This document shows positions 34,428 through 46,939 of a stretch of DNA of 64,000 nt, one piece after another. Both the position numbers and the translations under genes were made by a program. Each line of letters starts with the position of its first letter. Positions within the stretch are counted from its first letter, which is position 1. The notes under the pieces were generated by a model. It did not search any database. It was not told where the DNA came from and saw nothing but the letters and a program-made list of their open reading frames with translations. Source of the stretch: Nelumbo lutea (lineage: Eukaryota; Streptophyta; Magnoliopsida; Proteales; Nelumbonaceae); assembly GCA_022828595.1 (NCBI GenBank), contig JAKGHH010000007.1, positions 40,486,356 to 40,550,355 on the forward strand. Direction: 5' to 3'.

Positions 34428-35003
34428 TCAAAGAAGAGCTTCAAACATCTTTAATTTACCTAACAAAATCAAAGTAAGTTGATTCATTATTTCTTGACTT
34501 AGGACGAGCTTCCTCCTCAAACTTACCTTATATTGGTATCCCCCTCCTGAAGCTTGATGCAGATTCAACATCATGAAAGCTTGGAGTGAGTCCCAATTCC
34601 CAAAGACCCAGAAGAATCCATTCTTCACACCTTTAGCAAACTCAAAGAAATGGCTGAGGCAACCAAACATATTTCCCTCAACGGCTTCAATGTCTCCATG
34701 TAGCCCAAGAAAGTTGAAAGGTTCGAGTACTAAGGATCCCAAATGTAAGGTCCTTTGACCATCTCATTCATGAATCATGACACCATCTTCACTATGCTCT
34801 GTGTTGGATTCTATCACCTCAATTCCAACGCAGTCCTTGAAAATATGTTCTGTCTTCTCGCACTTATTGATAAGCTTCTTGGCTTTGACCTCTTCTATCT
34901 TACATCGCTTCTTCACCATTCTTATTAATAGAAAACCAATGTGACAATGAATCATTCTTGTTCTTTTGGTCTTTGCACACCCAACCCATCTTTGCTTTTT
35001 ACT
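34428..35003 (-). pseudogene. unrecognised gene with one in-frame stop
   Basis: On the minus strand, an ATG at about 35003 opens a frame that runs to a stop at 34428, broken only by one TGA (34764-34766). It spans about 192 codons. The first part is basic and cysteine-containing (WVGCAKTKRTR, HCHIGFLLIRMVKKR), then lysine/glutamate-rich (EEVKAKKLINKCEKTE). The second part contains CLSHFFEFAKGVKNGFFWVF, LQAFMMLNLHQASGGGY and SQEIMNQLTLILLGKLKMF, which look like amphipathic helices. I do not recognise the family. An A-to-G or similar single change would account for the stop; whether the gene is dead or the base is an error cannot be told here. No promoter was identified. Confidence 0.5.
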
Positions 35004-35015
35004 CATTCCATACAA

Positions 35016-35329
35016 AACTTAAAAACTTAAAATCACTTGGTTTCTGCAACTTCAGTGTAAGATGAGAGAGATGGTTTGTGAAATGACATGGTTTGTAAAA
35101 TGGTTCCTACGACTTCAACTTCAAGTGGCTGATGGAGAATTAAACACTCAATAAACATTTTCTATTTAAGAAAGAGAAATCAAGAAACTAAATCCGGATA
35201 GCCTTAAGAATATTTCTGGATTTTTTAGGACAAAATTTACTCCTCCATATTCAAATTGATTAATAAAAAATGAGGGAAATAGGGCAAGTGGTTATTGATA
35301 CTAAATGAGTTGAAAAGAGGTAATTTTAT
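35016..35329. other. intergenic stretch
   Basis: Upstream side of the pseudogene; nothing else recognised. Confidence 0.35.
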
Positions 35330-37311
35330 GATATTCAATGCATTAAATGCAACATTTAAGGTATTCACTTACATTCACCTTCATTAAATCATATACTTAG
35401 GGCATTTTTGTTTCTTCTCATCATTAAATTCTATTAATTAAATCCATACTTAATAAATTAATAATTTCAATAATACAAAAAACTTATACTTTTAAAATCT
35501 ACATAGGAAAAAAGTGTTTTCATCTAAGTGGTGGTAAGAATTGAAATTCAATCATTTTGGATTAAATGGGCCAATCCATGTAGCCACAATTAAATAATAA
35601 AATTCAAAAATGTATAAAATGCAAAAGAATATAGTATTTAAAAAATGGGAACATTTTTAACATCATACATTCAGCATATTAAACAACAATAAGTATGATA
35701 GATAAGAAATATTTTTATTAATGATGGAAATGGAATGTAAATTTTAAAACTAATTGAAAATAAAATTATTTTCCTATTTTTACTCATTAAATCTCATATC
35801 CAAGGTATATTCTCTCATTAAATCCTATATTTATGATATATTTTTCTTATCATTAAATTCTGCCAATTAAATCCACAACATCAATTTTAAGAGTATAAAA
35901 ATAAACATTTAAAAAAATGAATTTAAAAACAAAACCATTTTCTTCCCTTTGGATGGTGGGTGAGTAAATTCTACCATATGGGGTCAAATGGTTGATAAAA
36001 AATGTCATAATTAAATAATAAAGAATTAAAATAATTAAATATATAATACAAATAAAAATAAAAAGAATTAGGCATATCTCTTGTATTGTATATTCATTAT
36101 ACTAAACAAAAATAAGTATAAAACGTAAGAAGTATTCTTTATTAATGATGAAAATGAAATGCCAAATTTAAAAATCAACCTATAAATGAAATGATGCCAT
36201 ATTCAAATGATAATTTTTTTAAAAATAGAAAATACAAAGAATCACAAAAATAAAAAAAAGTTGAGAAAAATTTGGGCACATATCTAATGTTATATATTTA
36301 TAAAAGATAGAATATTTGTACATATCTAATATTATACATTCATAATTATATTGAACAGAAATAAGTACATATTATAGATAAGAAATAATTTTATCAATGA
36401 TGAAAATGTAATAAAAAATTTAATTCCAACCTAGATACCAAATTATTTTTCTTTTTGAGTTGTGGGTTAGTGATTTGGGTCAAATGGATTAATCAATGAT
36501 ACGATAGTTAAATAATAAATATTTTAAAAATAAAAAAGTACAAATAATCAAAAAATATATATTAATTATGTCAAACAAAAATTAAGTGTGATAAGTAAAA
36601 ATTATTTGTATAATATAAATGAAATATATAATTTAAAACTAATCCAAAGGCAAAGTTATTTTCTTATCTAGATGGTGGGTCAATGGTCTAACTTTTCAAA
36701 GAAACTCATGGTGTCATAATTGAATAATAAATATTTAAAGAAAAGATAGAACACAAAAAAATGAAAAAATACAAAATTTCGACAAAAACATTTGGGAACA
36801 TTTTTAAAGTTCTATATCCATTATATTAAATTAAAATAACTATTAAAATAAAAATTGATGTTGCCATAATTAAATAATAAAATTCAAAAATAGATAAAAT
36901 GCAAAGAAAAACATAGAAATTAAATAAAATTTGGGGTCATTTTTAACATCATATGTTCAACTTATTAAACAATAATAAATATGATAAATAAGAAATGCTT
37001 CTTTTAATGATGAAAATGGAATGTAAAATTTTAAACCAATTTGAAATAAAACTATTTATCCATTATCTCTCATTAAATCTCATATCTAAGGTATATTCTC
37101 TCATTAAATCTATATATAGGATATATATTTTTTATCATTAAATTCTACTGCTAATTAAATCCATAGTATTAATTTTAATAGTAAAAAATAAATATTTTTG
37201 AAAAGTAATTTGAAAACAAAACCATATTCTTCCCTCCCGATGATGGGTATGCAATTCTACCATTTGGAGTCAAATGGGTAATAAATAATGGCATGATTAA
37301 ATAATAATAAA

Positions 37312-37346
<35 letters not shown>

Positions 37347-37411
37347 CAAAAAAAAAGAATTGGGCACATCTTCAATATTGTGTATCCATTGTACTAAACA
37401 AAAATAAGTAT
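35330..37411. repeat. AT-rich diverged tandem repeats, left part
   Basis: Repeated phrases such as TTAATGATGAAAATGGAATG (35718, 36138, 36395, 37005), TCATTAAATCTCATATC, GGGTCAAATGG and TAATTAAATAATAAA recur at intervals of roughly 220-430 bp with strong divergence. The same family continues at 52487-53260 on the other side of the gypsy insertion, so it is one array split by that element. Confidence 0.7.
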
Positions 37412-39663
37412 TGTGAGCTATGGGAAGCTCATGGCCGGTTCAAAAGATTTGGAGTTGCTACCCATTTTTTAGAGGAAATGGGCCTTCATTTTCAGCTGTA
37501 AAAAATCGATGTAAGTCTTTGATAGTGACTCTATTTTCCATGGGAAAGGCACACAACCAAGAATTTCGAGTTCTAAGGATTGGGAGAGGAAAGGTATTAG
37601 ACACTCCTCTCTCCAAGCTGTAGTAGCAGCCTGATACGGGATTTATTCAAACTCAGCTTCTTTTGAAGAAAAACAGAAATGGTTGCAAGAATTTCTTAAA
37701 TCTGGAGGAACATCCTTTCAACTTCTCCTAGGACAGATTTTGAGGTGATGTTATTGGGTTTTAGGTACTGATTTCCCTAAGACCCTCGCCTCTCCGCCTT
37801 TACTCTCAGTTAAGAAGGAGTTGCAAGCCAAGTTTCTCCAACATTTCAAAACCTCAAGCAACCCAGAAAAACTAAAAAAAGAAGAGACTCGCTTTTTTGT
37901 ATGTACCTTGTCGAAAGATTGCCAACAACTAAAAAGACTTCAAACGAAACTTGAGTAAGGCACAACACCGAGTTGAGCTTTTTGGCGTTCAATTTGGAAG
38001 ACAAGATATGAGGCTTCAGCTTGGCTTCAGGGACTTTGGGATTTTAAGTAGAACAGGTGGGTTACAGAAGTTGGAAAATTGCCCTCTTCCCCTTTTCTCT
38101 TTTCTAGGGCCTCTCTTAGGTTTCCTTTCCTCCCTCTCCTCAATCCCCCCTTCCCCAAGCTCGAGTTGGGCCTCTAATTATAGAGAAAAATGGAAGGAGA
38201 TGGGTCTGGAATTCGCTCAGCTATAGTGTTTGTGACTGAGCAGAGTTCTTTCACTGAAATAGGCAAAGATTCTTCAAAGAAATAGGCACCTAGTCAAGTT
38301 TTTTTGTTTGGTAAAACATTTTTTTTCAATTTGGGGGTGGTTTTCACAGGTTTTGTGCGCCTAATGGGAGCTTGGAGCGTGCAAGACATTGCAGTCTCGT
38401 ATTTGGGGCTGTCAATGGCAGAAAATGTAAATTTGATGAATTTTTAAAAGCTATTTTGCCTTTTCTTGGTCTTACGTAGGGGTCTGTTTGGTATTTTGAG
38501 CTTTTTGGGTCTATTAGCCATTGTTTGATTGGTCCAGGTGTTCTAATGGGCCAAGAGTGGGTTTGACATCAGCCATCACCTTTTTAAGGCTTCAGGTTGG
38601 GCCAGATGATGTGGCAATTTAACCTGGTACGTCAAAATTGTATCTTTCTAGTTTAACAGTCAAACAAATGAGTCTGGTCATGAAATTTGGCATCCTGGAG
38701 TTTTTTGGGTCTCTAAACACAGTGGTGAGGTCTGATCGGACAAATGGGGTCGGGATGATGGAGATCTATGGTTGACAAGTTCGGATTTACGCGATTTTCT
38801 GAAATAGAATCTTTGTTTGATGAAGGGTCAAATGGAGGAATTTTGGGATGAAATTTGGTGGGTTGGCACTTTTGATCATCCCGAATCTAATGGAAGTGAT
38901 GGATCTTTGATCAGGGGTTCAGATTGATTGATTTAGTTCAAATCATGGTCTTAGCTTCTGGAATCTTACATTTTCAATGGTCAAATGGAGGTGTTTAATC
39001 GTGAGATTTGACATGTTTCAGTTTTTTGGGTCTCCGAACACAATGGTAAGGTCTGATTTGTCATTAGAGGTTGGGATGATGGATGGTGGGCTCTAATTAA
39101 TGAGATTTGTTAGAATAGGATTAGGCTTGATGGGGGGGGGGGTTAAACGAGAGAATTTTGAGCTATAATTTGGTAGGTAGGCATGGATTAGGGTGATGAG
39201 TCAAGTGGATGGTTCTAATTTGAGAAATATATGGTCAATCTTGGTAATCATTCAGGGCCATCCAAACGAGATCTTAATGTTTTTGCGATTGGTTGTTGAA
39301 GATTTGTGGTGGGATTCGCTAGTTGATTGTTTTCTAATGATCTTGAGGTGATGGATGTGTTGGATTTGATTTTGAGGAGTTGGAGTTGGCATAGATCGGG
39401 ACCGTTAAAAAGGAAGTTGGCATAATGAATGGTAGATCTGTGTAGTTTGGTCATGAAAATTGTCGTGTAACTAAGTTGTAGTTTTTCAAGTCTAGAAATG
39501 TTTTTTATCAACGTTCTTATTTGTCCTGTGGGTTGTGTCAAAGGAGGGTTTTTCTGGTTTGGAAAGTTATAAGTTGGTCTGATTGTGTTTCAAGTTTTTA
39601 GAGTTCCAAAGGGGAGTACAAAGAGGTAGGGTAAAGGAACTGAGCAAAAATTGGATGCTAACA
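37412..39663 (-). repeat. 3' LTR of the gypsy element (left, long form)
   Basis: 2252 bp. It begins TGTGAGC and ends GATGCTAACA on the plus strand, next to the AGTAT duplication. It includes about 1.13 kb (38040-39172) missing from the middle LTR. Confidence 0.8.
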
Positions 39664-39681
39664 ACTGTCATTCTTTGTTGG
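39664..39681 (-). promoter_or_regulatory. polypurine tract of the gypsy element
   Basis: On the minus strand CCAACAAAGAATGACAGT directly precedes the LTR. The better-kept counterpart at 50410-50427 reads CCAACAAAGAAGGGCAGC. Polypurine tracts prime plus-strand synthesis. Confidence 0.65.
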
Positions 39682-39904
39682 AGGTAGCAAGTTGCCAAAC
39701 AACAAAGAAAAAGAAGCACACAAAGATTTTTGTAAGGGCCAAGAATTTGGAGGAGAACATTTTGCTGTTTGAATTTCAGTCAAGGTTGAAATTGATGGAG
39801 TGCAAAACCTTTACTTGGAAAGTATTGTACCATCCCAAGCCTTGGAAGGCAATTGCAACAGTCAAACATACACGAGAAAAACATAGCACTGCCATCCCAA
39901 AAAT

Positions 39905-40990
39905 AGCTAGTATTAATTGATGTTTGATTTTTTTATGCTTGCAACCATATGTTTTAAAGGATTTGATATTTTTTAATAATTTTTTTATGGAATTGTTATG
40001 TCTATAGGTTAAGTTTGTATGTGTTTGACATTTTTCTATTGATGATTTGATGAAAGCCTAAAAATTTGGAATTGATTTGATTTTTTTAAATGATTAGGTT
40101 TTTGAAGATCGAATTTGTTATTTGATGAAATTTTACTAAGTTGATATGGATTTTGTTTTTTTTATTTAGGTTTTTTAAAGGTCTTGATTTTGAATTAAAT
40201 ATTTAATGAATTTTGAATATTCAATTTTTTTTTGCGGGTTTCATTTGATTTAAATATTTGATAGACTTGTCTCTTGGTTTTGATTTTTGAAATTGGCTAT
40301 TTGATTTGAATATTTTATGGTTTTTGAATTTTTATGGGTTTTGATTTTTGAAAATATTTGATTTTTATGGGTTTTATTGGATTTAAATATTTGATGGGCT
40401 TTGGCTTTTGATTAGCTATTTGGTTTGAATATTTGATGGTTTTTGAATTTTAATTTGAATTTTTATGGGTTTTGATTTGATTTGAATATTTGATGGATTT
40501 TGACTCTTGATTTGAATTAGTTGTTTGATTTATGAATTTAAAATAATTGTTGGAAGTGTACCAACTTAATATGGGTTTTGATTTTTTAATTCAGTTATTT
40601 AAAATGTTTGACAGAAGTTTATGGGTTTTGATCCCCCCCCCCCTTTTTCTTGAGTTTGTCTTGATTTTTTAAAGCATGTGATGGAAGTTTAATATGGATT
40701 TTGTTTTGGGTTTTTATAGGTTTTGATTTTTGAAAGGATTTTGATTTTTGTTTGTTTTTTTATGTATTTTGATTTTTGTTTTAGGATGGATTTTCATTTT
40801 TGTTTTGGGTTTTTACAGGTTTTGATTTTGAATATATTTGGTGGATTTCGATTTTTTTGTTTTTGGTTTTTTATAGGTTTCAATTTTTTGAAATTAGTTA
40901 TTTGATTTTGAGTTTTTACAGGTTTTGATTTTTGAAAATATTTGATGAAACTTTAAAATGGATTTTGATTTTTTTATGGGCTTTGATTTC
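39905..40990. repeat. TTTGATTTTTGAA-type low-complexity internal tract
   Basis: Long degenerate repeats of TTTGATTTTTG and GGTTTTTATGGG, repeated almost unchanged at 50650-51725. A C tract differs in length between the two (11 C at 40632, 16 C at 51385). Confidence 0.8.
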
Positions 40991-41469
40991 TTATGTATAA
41001 TGCTGAAATCATTTTGGAAACTTAATAAATGCCATGTGATTGCTATAGCGTGTGTTATCATTCAGAAAGGTAATAAGATCCCTTCAGATAGGAATTACTT
41101 GTGCATTAAAACTTTGATAATTCCAGCGAAAAAAACTGTGTGGTGCAAAGTGTACGATGTTAAAGTAAGTCCAATGCCCCCCCAGCAACGGTATGGATTT
41201 CATAAAAAGGTGGTTTGAGGATAAGGTGGTTTGGGTCATAAATTATCAAGATTTCTATGCTTCTGGACATACTACCACACATTGGGGGAAAAAGATCTTT
41301 GAATTCTATAATTGATCGAACTGAAAGTTTTTTCTTTTCTTTGAGTGATTTGTCCGAAGGTATCTCACATGGGATTTTCTTTTCTTTCTTTTTTTTTTGG
41401 ATTAGGCCAAGTAATCGCTTTTGATTGACTCCAAGATTTTGCACGAAGGTAAGCCACACAAATGATAAA

Positions 41470-42130
41470 TTTTGATGGTAAGAGATTATGCCAAAGAGAT
41501 TTTGTTAAATTTGGATGGGTATTTGATTATGCCCGAAGGCGAAGTGCACAAAGCAAGAAATTTTGATGATTTTTATGGGTATTTGATTATACCTGAAGGG
41601 AGATCGTACAAAGTGAGAGATTTCGATGATATTCGATGGGTGTTCGATTTTGCCCGAAGGTGGACCGCACAAAGCAAGAAATTTCGATGGTATTTGATTA
41701 TGCCCGATGTCGAATTGCATAAAGTAAGAGATTTCGATGATTTTCGATAGATATTTGATTCTGCCCAAAGGTGGATTATACAAAGCAAAAGATTTTGATA
41801 ATTTTTTATGGATATTTGATTATGCACAAAGCAAGAGAAATTTTGATGATATTTGATGGGTATTCAATTTTGATTATTTTCAATTTCGATTATGCCCGAA
41901 GGCGGATTGCACAAAGCGAAAGATTTTGATGATATTTGATGGGTATTTGATTATGCCCAAAGGCTGATTGCACAAAGCAAAAGATTTTGATGATATTTGA
42001 TGGGTAATCGATGCCTGAAGGTGGATTGCACAAAGCAAGAGATTTTGATGATATTCGATGGGTATTCGATTATGCCCGAATGTGGATCACACAAAGCAAG
42101 ATATTTCAATGATATTTGATTTTGATTTTG
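41470..42130. repeat. tandem array of about 60-bp units
   Basis: About ten units of GATGGGTATTTGATTATGCC, CGAAGGCGGATTGCACAAAG and CAAGAGATTTTGATGATATT, with spacing of about 58-61 bp at 41938-42060 and shorter or broken units before. On the gypsy coding strand this array lies between gag and the 3' LTR, a place where Ogre/Tat elements often carry tandem repeats. Confidence 0.85.
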
Positions 42131-42390
42131 GTGATTTTCGATGGGAGAAAGTTGGATGATTAATGACTTTTGGATTTGGACAACTTAGATGAAAGCAATT
42201 TGCACAAAAGGACTATGGAAAAAAGGTGGCTTTCAATTTAGATAGATATGCCAAAATTTTGGATTTGATGGAAGATTTTTGGATGGTTGGGATAAAAGAT
42301 TTTGGATGATTTGAAAACGAATTTTCGGATGCTTTATATGAAAGAAAAAAGTAGGATGTTATGTGATGATCCAAGACCTTTTTTTTGCCA

Positions 42391-42490
42391 TAAGGGACCT
42401 TTGATGCTATGAGGGACTTTGATGCCTTGAGGGACTTTGATGCTGCGAGGGACTTTAATCCTACAAGGGACTTTGATGCCACAAGGGACT
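42391..42490. repeat. 18-bp minisatellite
   Basis: Five to six units of GAGGGACTTTGATGCCTT with substitutions. On the minus strand it reads as a six-residue repeat (KSLxAS). Confidence 0.85.
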
Positions 42491-42499
42491 TTAGAACAT

Positions 42500-44385
42500 A
42501 TTCAATGATCAAAAGATGATTTTTATGCCATAGTGCAGGAAATGATATGCCCATCTAGAAGCATGGTAAACGGGTGAGGAACCTTTTCTTCTTTTCCTGT
42601 GATGATTGGACATTTTAAAACATTTGGGCTGGAGAAAAGGATAATGCATATGATGCCAAATGGGAAGATGATGACAAGGATTAGATGAAAGGTGATAGCT
42701 TACTTTTGACAAAACAATGACACTCAAAAGAGCCTGTTTACCCTCAATGTGGTGTGAGATTTTATGACAACAACACTGTTAGTTTCAGAGATATGTGTCT
42801 TAGAAATGTCAAATGCCAATTGGAATTTCACTTTAAGAAAATGTTCGAGCGAGAGGTAGTCACCCCTTCGCACAGAGATTGAATCTTTGCCACTTTGCTG
42901 AACTGAACTTCTTGTGCTTTGATACCTTTGCCCCAAGTTTGGAATGTATATTTTTTTTGTTTTTTTTTGCCTTTTATGCCCCTGGTTTAGTATTTCCAGG
43001 TCCGACTTCTTTCTTCTTCTTCTTTTTTACTTGGAGGGGCCTACACTTAATCCTGTCATTGTTAGTGAAAAAAAGTGTATTCGATGTCAGTTTGCTAATC
43101 TCTTAAAGATCGATGAGGTCTTATTAGATGGGACGAAACGTTGCTTAGGACATGGTTCAAAATCAAAATATAGGAGGCTCAAATATTCTTTTGACATAGG
43201 TTTTAGATGCTTGAATTGACAAATTGGGCCTTTAGCACTTTCTTTTTTGGTTATTCTTTTCCCTTTTTTTCCTTTCTTTTTTTATTCCCTTTAGATGTGA
43301 AATGCTTTTCATGTTTTACAATGCCATGAGTCATACATCTTTCTTGATCCAGGATGACTTTTTGTTGGGGTGAAGAATGAGATGGGGTTAGGATGGAGTT
43401 GGAAACAGATGTTCAACTTAGTTGCCCTGTTTTTTTTTTTCCTTTTTTCTTCAAAGTTGCACTTTCCTGACTTAGTTTTTCCTTTTGACTTTATCCCCCC
43501 CTTTTTTGACTTGTTGTAAGGGCGTTCAAACATTTGACATTTGTCACTTAAAACATGGGGTTTAGTCAAAGAAGAGGTTCAAAGGATTGGTTAGTGGATT
43601 AAAGACATGGTGAAATGATTGATAGATGGCCTCCCTTCATCTCTTGATTGATGTATGACTTATAAAATGAAATACATGTTAAGCTTGTTCCCAATTGATC
43701 CTTCAAGGGAGAAGTATTACTCTTTGACAATGTTGGGGTCCTTTAGTGAACTTTCCCCTAGTTCTTTTTGCCCCTTTTTATTTTCATATTTTTTCTTTCC
43801 TTTTCTATCTATCTTTTTTTTTTTTGCCCCTTGATTTTTCTTTTAATTCAAGCATCTTTGGAAACTTGTGGGTTTTGTCAAAAAAGAATTTAGATGAAAG
43901 GCCCAAATGTGCTGACTATCGTCTGAATGAATGATAAGGAATTGAGGAAAATGATCGATCGAAAATGGCCTCCAGTCCTTTCTTTGATCAATCAACAATT
44001 GACCATGGTTTTGATGACTTGATGCTGACTTAGGAGTAGCCACTACAAAGTTGATTTAATACCCTATTGCCTTTAGTGCTTATGCTACCCATGGTTGACC
44101 CCTTCTCCAAAAATTTCCACTCAGCAACCAACTTTTCTCAAGAACATACCAATGAGACTTGTTGCAAGTTTTCGATCATCAAATCTAGATAGAATGGAAG
44201 GATAAATTGGGTCCAATTGAATTCATTGTTTTATCAGGAGTAAGCATTAGGACAGAAACATAGAGTGATAAAAGGCACAAAACAAGATTTCATTAAGTAA
44301 AAACTGAGTACACTGAGCTTTTAAGAAACAAAGAAAAACAAAGTTCAATGCGAATGTTCTTTAGGTGGCAATATGTCCATAAGCT
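42500..44385. other. gypsy internal region without recognisable coding
   Basis: Where pol would be expected on the minus strand. T-rich tracts (42950, 43240-43290, 43430-43500, 43800) and no conserved RT, RNase H or integrase motif in any frame that I could read. Confidence 0.5.
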
Positions 44386-44389
44386 TGAG

Positions 44390-44810
44390 TCGTAGGGTTG
44401 TATTGGCCATCATCGATGAGACGTTGGATAGCATACTTTAATTGCCAACATTCATTGGTCTCATGTCCTAGTCCTTGATGGTAGGCATAATAAGCCTTTT
44501 GGTTGAAATTCTTTGGATCCGTAGGCGGCTTCCAAGGCAATAAATGAAGGTATCATTTCTTGACCAAGATGGGCAAAAGTTGGGAAGGTTGGCAAGGTAA
44601 CAGGCTGAACTTCTTCACTTCTTTCTTGGATGGTTGAGGCAGTGGCATAGGATTGGAAATAAAAATTGGTGGTGTTATTCCTGTGTGGGAGATTAGCCAA
44701 TCAACTTTCAAGGTTAACACGTTCACTGTTTTTCGAAGTTCTTCGATCTCTTGTTGGATTTTGAATTGATCTCTGGTAGGTGTGGTCATCTTTCCTGCTA
44801 AGAGCATTAG
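44390..44810 (-). pseudogene. second gag-like remnant (coil plus knuckle)
   Basis: On the minus strand an ORF-like start (TPTRDQFKIQQEIEELRKTV) forms a short coiled-coil-like segment. It is followed after a frame change by AYYAYHQGLGHETNECWQLK and AIQRLIDDGQ (about 44390-44500), the YxxYHxxxGHxTxxCxxLKxxIQxLID pattern seen at the C-terminus of Tat/Ogre gag. The capsid part between them is missing. Confidence 0.65.
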
Positions 44811-45067
44811 ACTTTAGATGAAATGCAAACATGCAAATATGCATGAAATGAATGCAAGCAATTCCTAAACTATTTGGGTTGGTACTTAGAGGGTGTCTAG
44901 GTGGATAACCTAGGGTTTTAGGGGTATTTGAGGGTCCTAAGGTTTTTTTACTTTTATTTGGTTATCGAGTTGCACCCAAACACCAATGCCTAGGCTGCCT
45001 ACGTACCCCTTGTGAGGGATCAGACTAGTCGTAGCTCTTGAAAATGTTACACTTTTGATTACATATT

Positions 45068-45797
45068 TTAGTTATATTTTAAGAGATATTCTTCGACATT
45101 GATTAGATCTTGGATGTTGACCTTGATAACTGTGCAATTGTTCATTGAGTGCCCTAGTACTTGGTGATAAGAGCAGTACTTGCCTAACTTGAAGCTCTTT
45201 GGTAGGGGATTGAGAATTGGTTTAGGTGACAAAGGTGCTAAATATCCACTCTCAATCAGTCGAAGAAGCAATTAAGACTACAAAAGGAGGAGAGTGAATC
45301 GTTTCTAGACTTTTCTAGTTAAAGTTCGATGCTTCTATGTTGAAAAAGAAGGTTGATGTATAGCGTCAACTACAATAGGTTCTTTGATCTCAACCAAGGG
45401 ATTTGGGGATGCTAAGTGGATTTTCTTGTCCTTAGCTCCCCATTCGCGTGCACCAGTCTTTTGTAATTAAGGAAAGCTTGTCCTATGTCATCCTAAGTTG
45501 TTCTAGATCATCAAAACTCTTGATAAGATGTTCACCAATTTGCTCCATGTTCTCCAATTGTTTAGGTATCCAATCCAAAGTGGATACTTTTAGTCTCTTA
45601 TTTAGGCTAACTAGATCCGTCATTCTTGTGGAGTTTTGGGATTTTAACCTAGGAAGGTTCAGGTTAGGACTTGATTAATTTTTTTTTGGCTAGGATGCTT
45701 GCATGTCTTTCATGTCTTTCATCTTGGCTAATTCTTCTTGGTAAAGCACAATTGACAAAACATGCTCGATGGGAGGTTGATGAGAGGCTTGTTCCAT
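45068..45797 (-). pseudogene. gag-like remnant of the gypsy element
   Basis: On the minus strand ATG 45797 opens with MEQASHQPPIEHVLSIVLYQ and a KMKDMKDMQ helix. After stops and frameshifts comes a segment with LNKRLKVSTLDWIPKQLENM and, at 45068-45271, LIESGYLAPLSPKPILNPLP then YCSYHQVLGHSMNNCTVIKV and IQDLINVEEY. The last part matches the Tat/Ogre gag C-terminal zinc-knuckle-like motif. It lies about 3.5 kb inside the primer-binding site on the same strand, where gag is expected. Broken by several stops. Confidence 0.7.
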
Positions 45798-45799
45798 GA

Positions 45800-46935
45800 T
45801 GATCCTAAAAGGGTTCTTTTTATTTTAAGAGGGATTTAGAATTTTGATTTGATTTGTCTTGATGTTTTAAAGTTGGTTGCCTAAAGGGCCTATGTTGTTG
45901 GTTCTATAAGGTATCAATCTAGGTTATAGGCATCTAACGGGTGGGAATAAACTGGTGTGGGCTAAGTACTAGTGCTAGGGATGCAACATGCAGTGACATG
46001 TGGTATGCTCATGCAAATGATGAAGTGTGGGCAAAAAACAATGGAAAACCACGATAAAACCGACCTACCCCTAGTATGCACCTAGAGCTATTGATGTTGC
46101 TATAACTTGGCCAACTAGATATTGGATTCTAAGCATGATTGGGTTGAGGTTAAACTTGACTTGTGAGGGTGTATGATGCTATGGGTGAGGTAGAGGTAAT
46201 AGATTTGGTGTGAAGTGCTAGGGTTGATGGGATTCCAGAGGTGTCGATCCTACAGTGGGTGTGACTACTAGTCAGAGGAGTCCTAAGAAGGCTAGAAGTG
46301 TAGGTGGTTAGATAGGATGGCTTCCTTGGAGAGGGTGAAGGGAACCTAGCAAGGATGTTAAAGAATGAAAGAATCTATGGTCAATTAGAATAGGCCATGC
46401 AAGGGGAACGTCTTAAATTAGTGGACCTCTATCAAAAATTAAAAAGCATTTAGAAAGTAAAAAACTAAGGTTGCGCTTGAAGTTGGAAAACAAATGCAAT
46501 GTTTTAAAGAAACATTGAAAAAATCTTTTGGGGCTTAAGGAAAGAGCATTAATGAACTTTGGTATTTGCTCAAGTTTGTGACACGTTGATTTTTGCAATT
46601 GACTTGAAATTATGTGAGTTAGGATTTGATAAAGAGGCTTTATTCGATAATCCTTACAATAGAATCTTGTGGTTTGATAATTTTATTTCACCTCAATTTA
46701 TGGGCCTTTCCTTTATCATGATTTTGTTGACTTGATATATAGATTGGGAATTGATGCTATTTGGTACATTTGTTCTTTTCCTCGTTTTATTATTAATTTC
46801 GGGTCTTGGGCAAGTAGTGTTGTAATTAGGATCAAGTTCTAATCTAGAAAATACACTTGGTTTTAGAAAAGATTTTTGGGTTTTGGAAATTGTTAAGGAA
46901 ACGTCGAGGGTATTGAGTCCTTGCATTGTGCCTAT
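45800..46935. other. gypsy internal region, no coding recognised
   Basis: Minus-strand frames at 46413-46598 and 46693-46926 show no domain that I can name; the latter (CPRPEINNKTRKRTN) could be element-encoded but I cannot assign it. Confidence 0.4.
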
Positions 46936-46939
46936 GAAA

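Noticed and set aside
39651..39920. Frame with LEVASCQTTKKKKHTK as a gene
   Set aside because: It spans the LTR edge and polypurine tract of the gypsy element on the antisense strand, and is repeated at 50438-50632.
41472..41827. Overlapping frames on both strands of the 60-bp array
   Set aside because: Shadows of tandem repeats with few stops by chance; no coding evidence.
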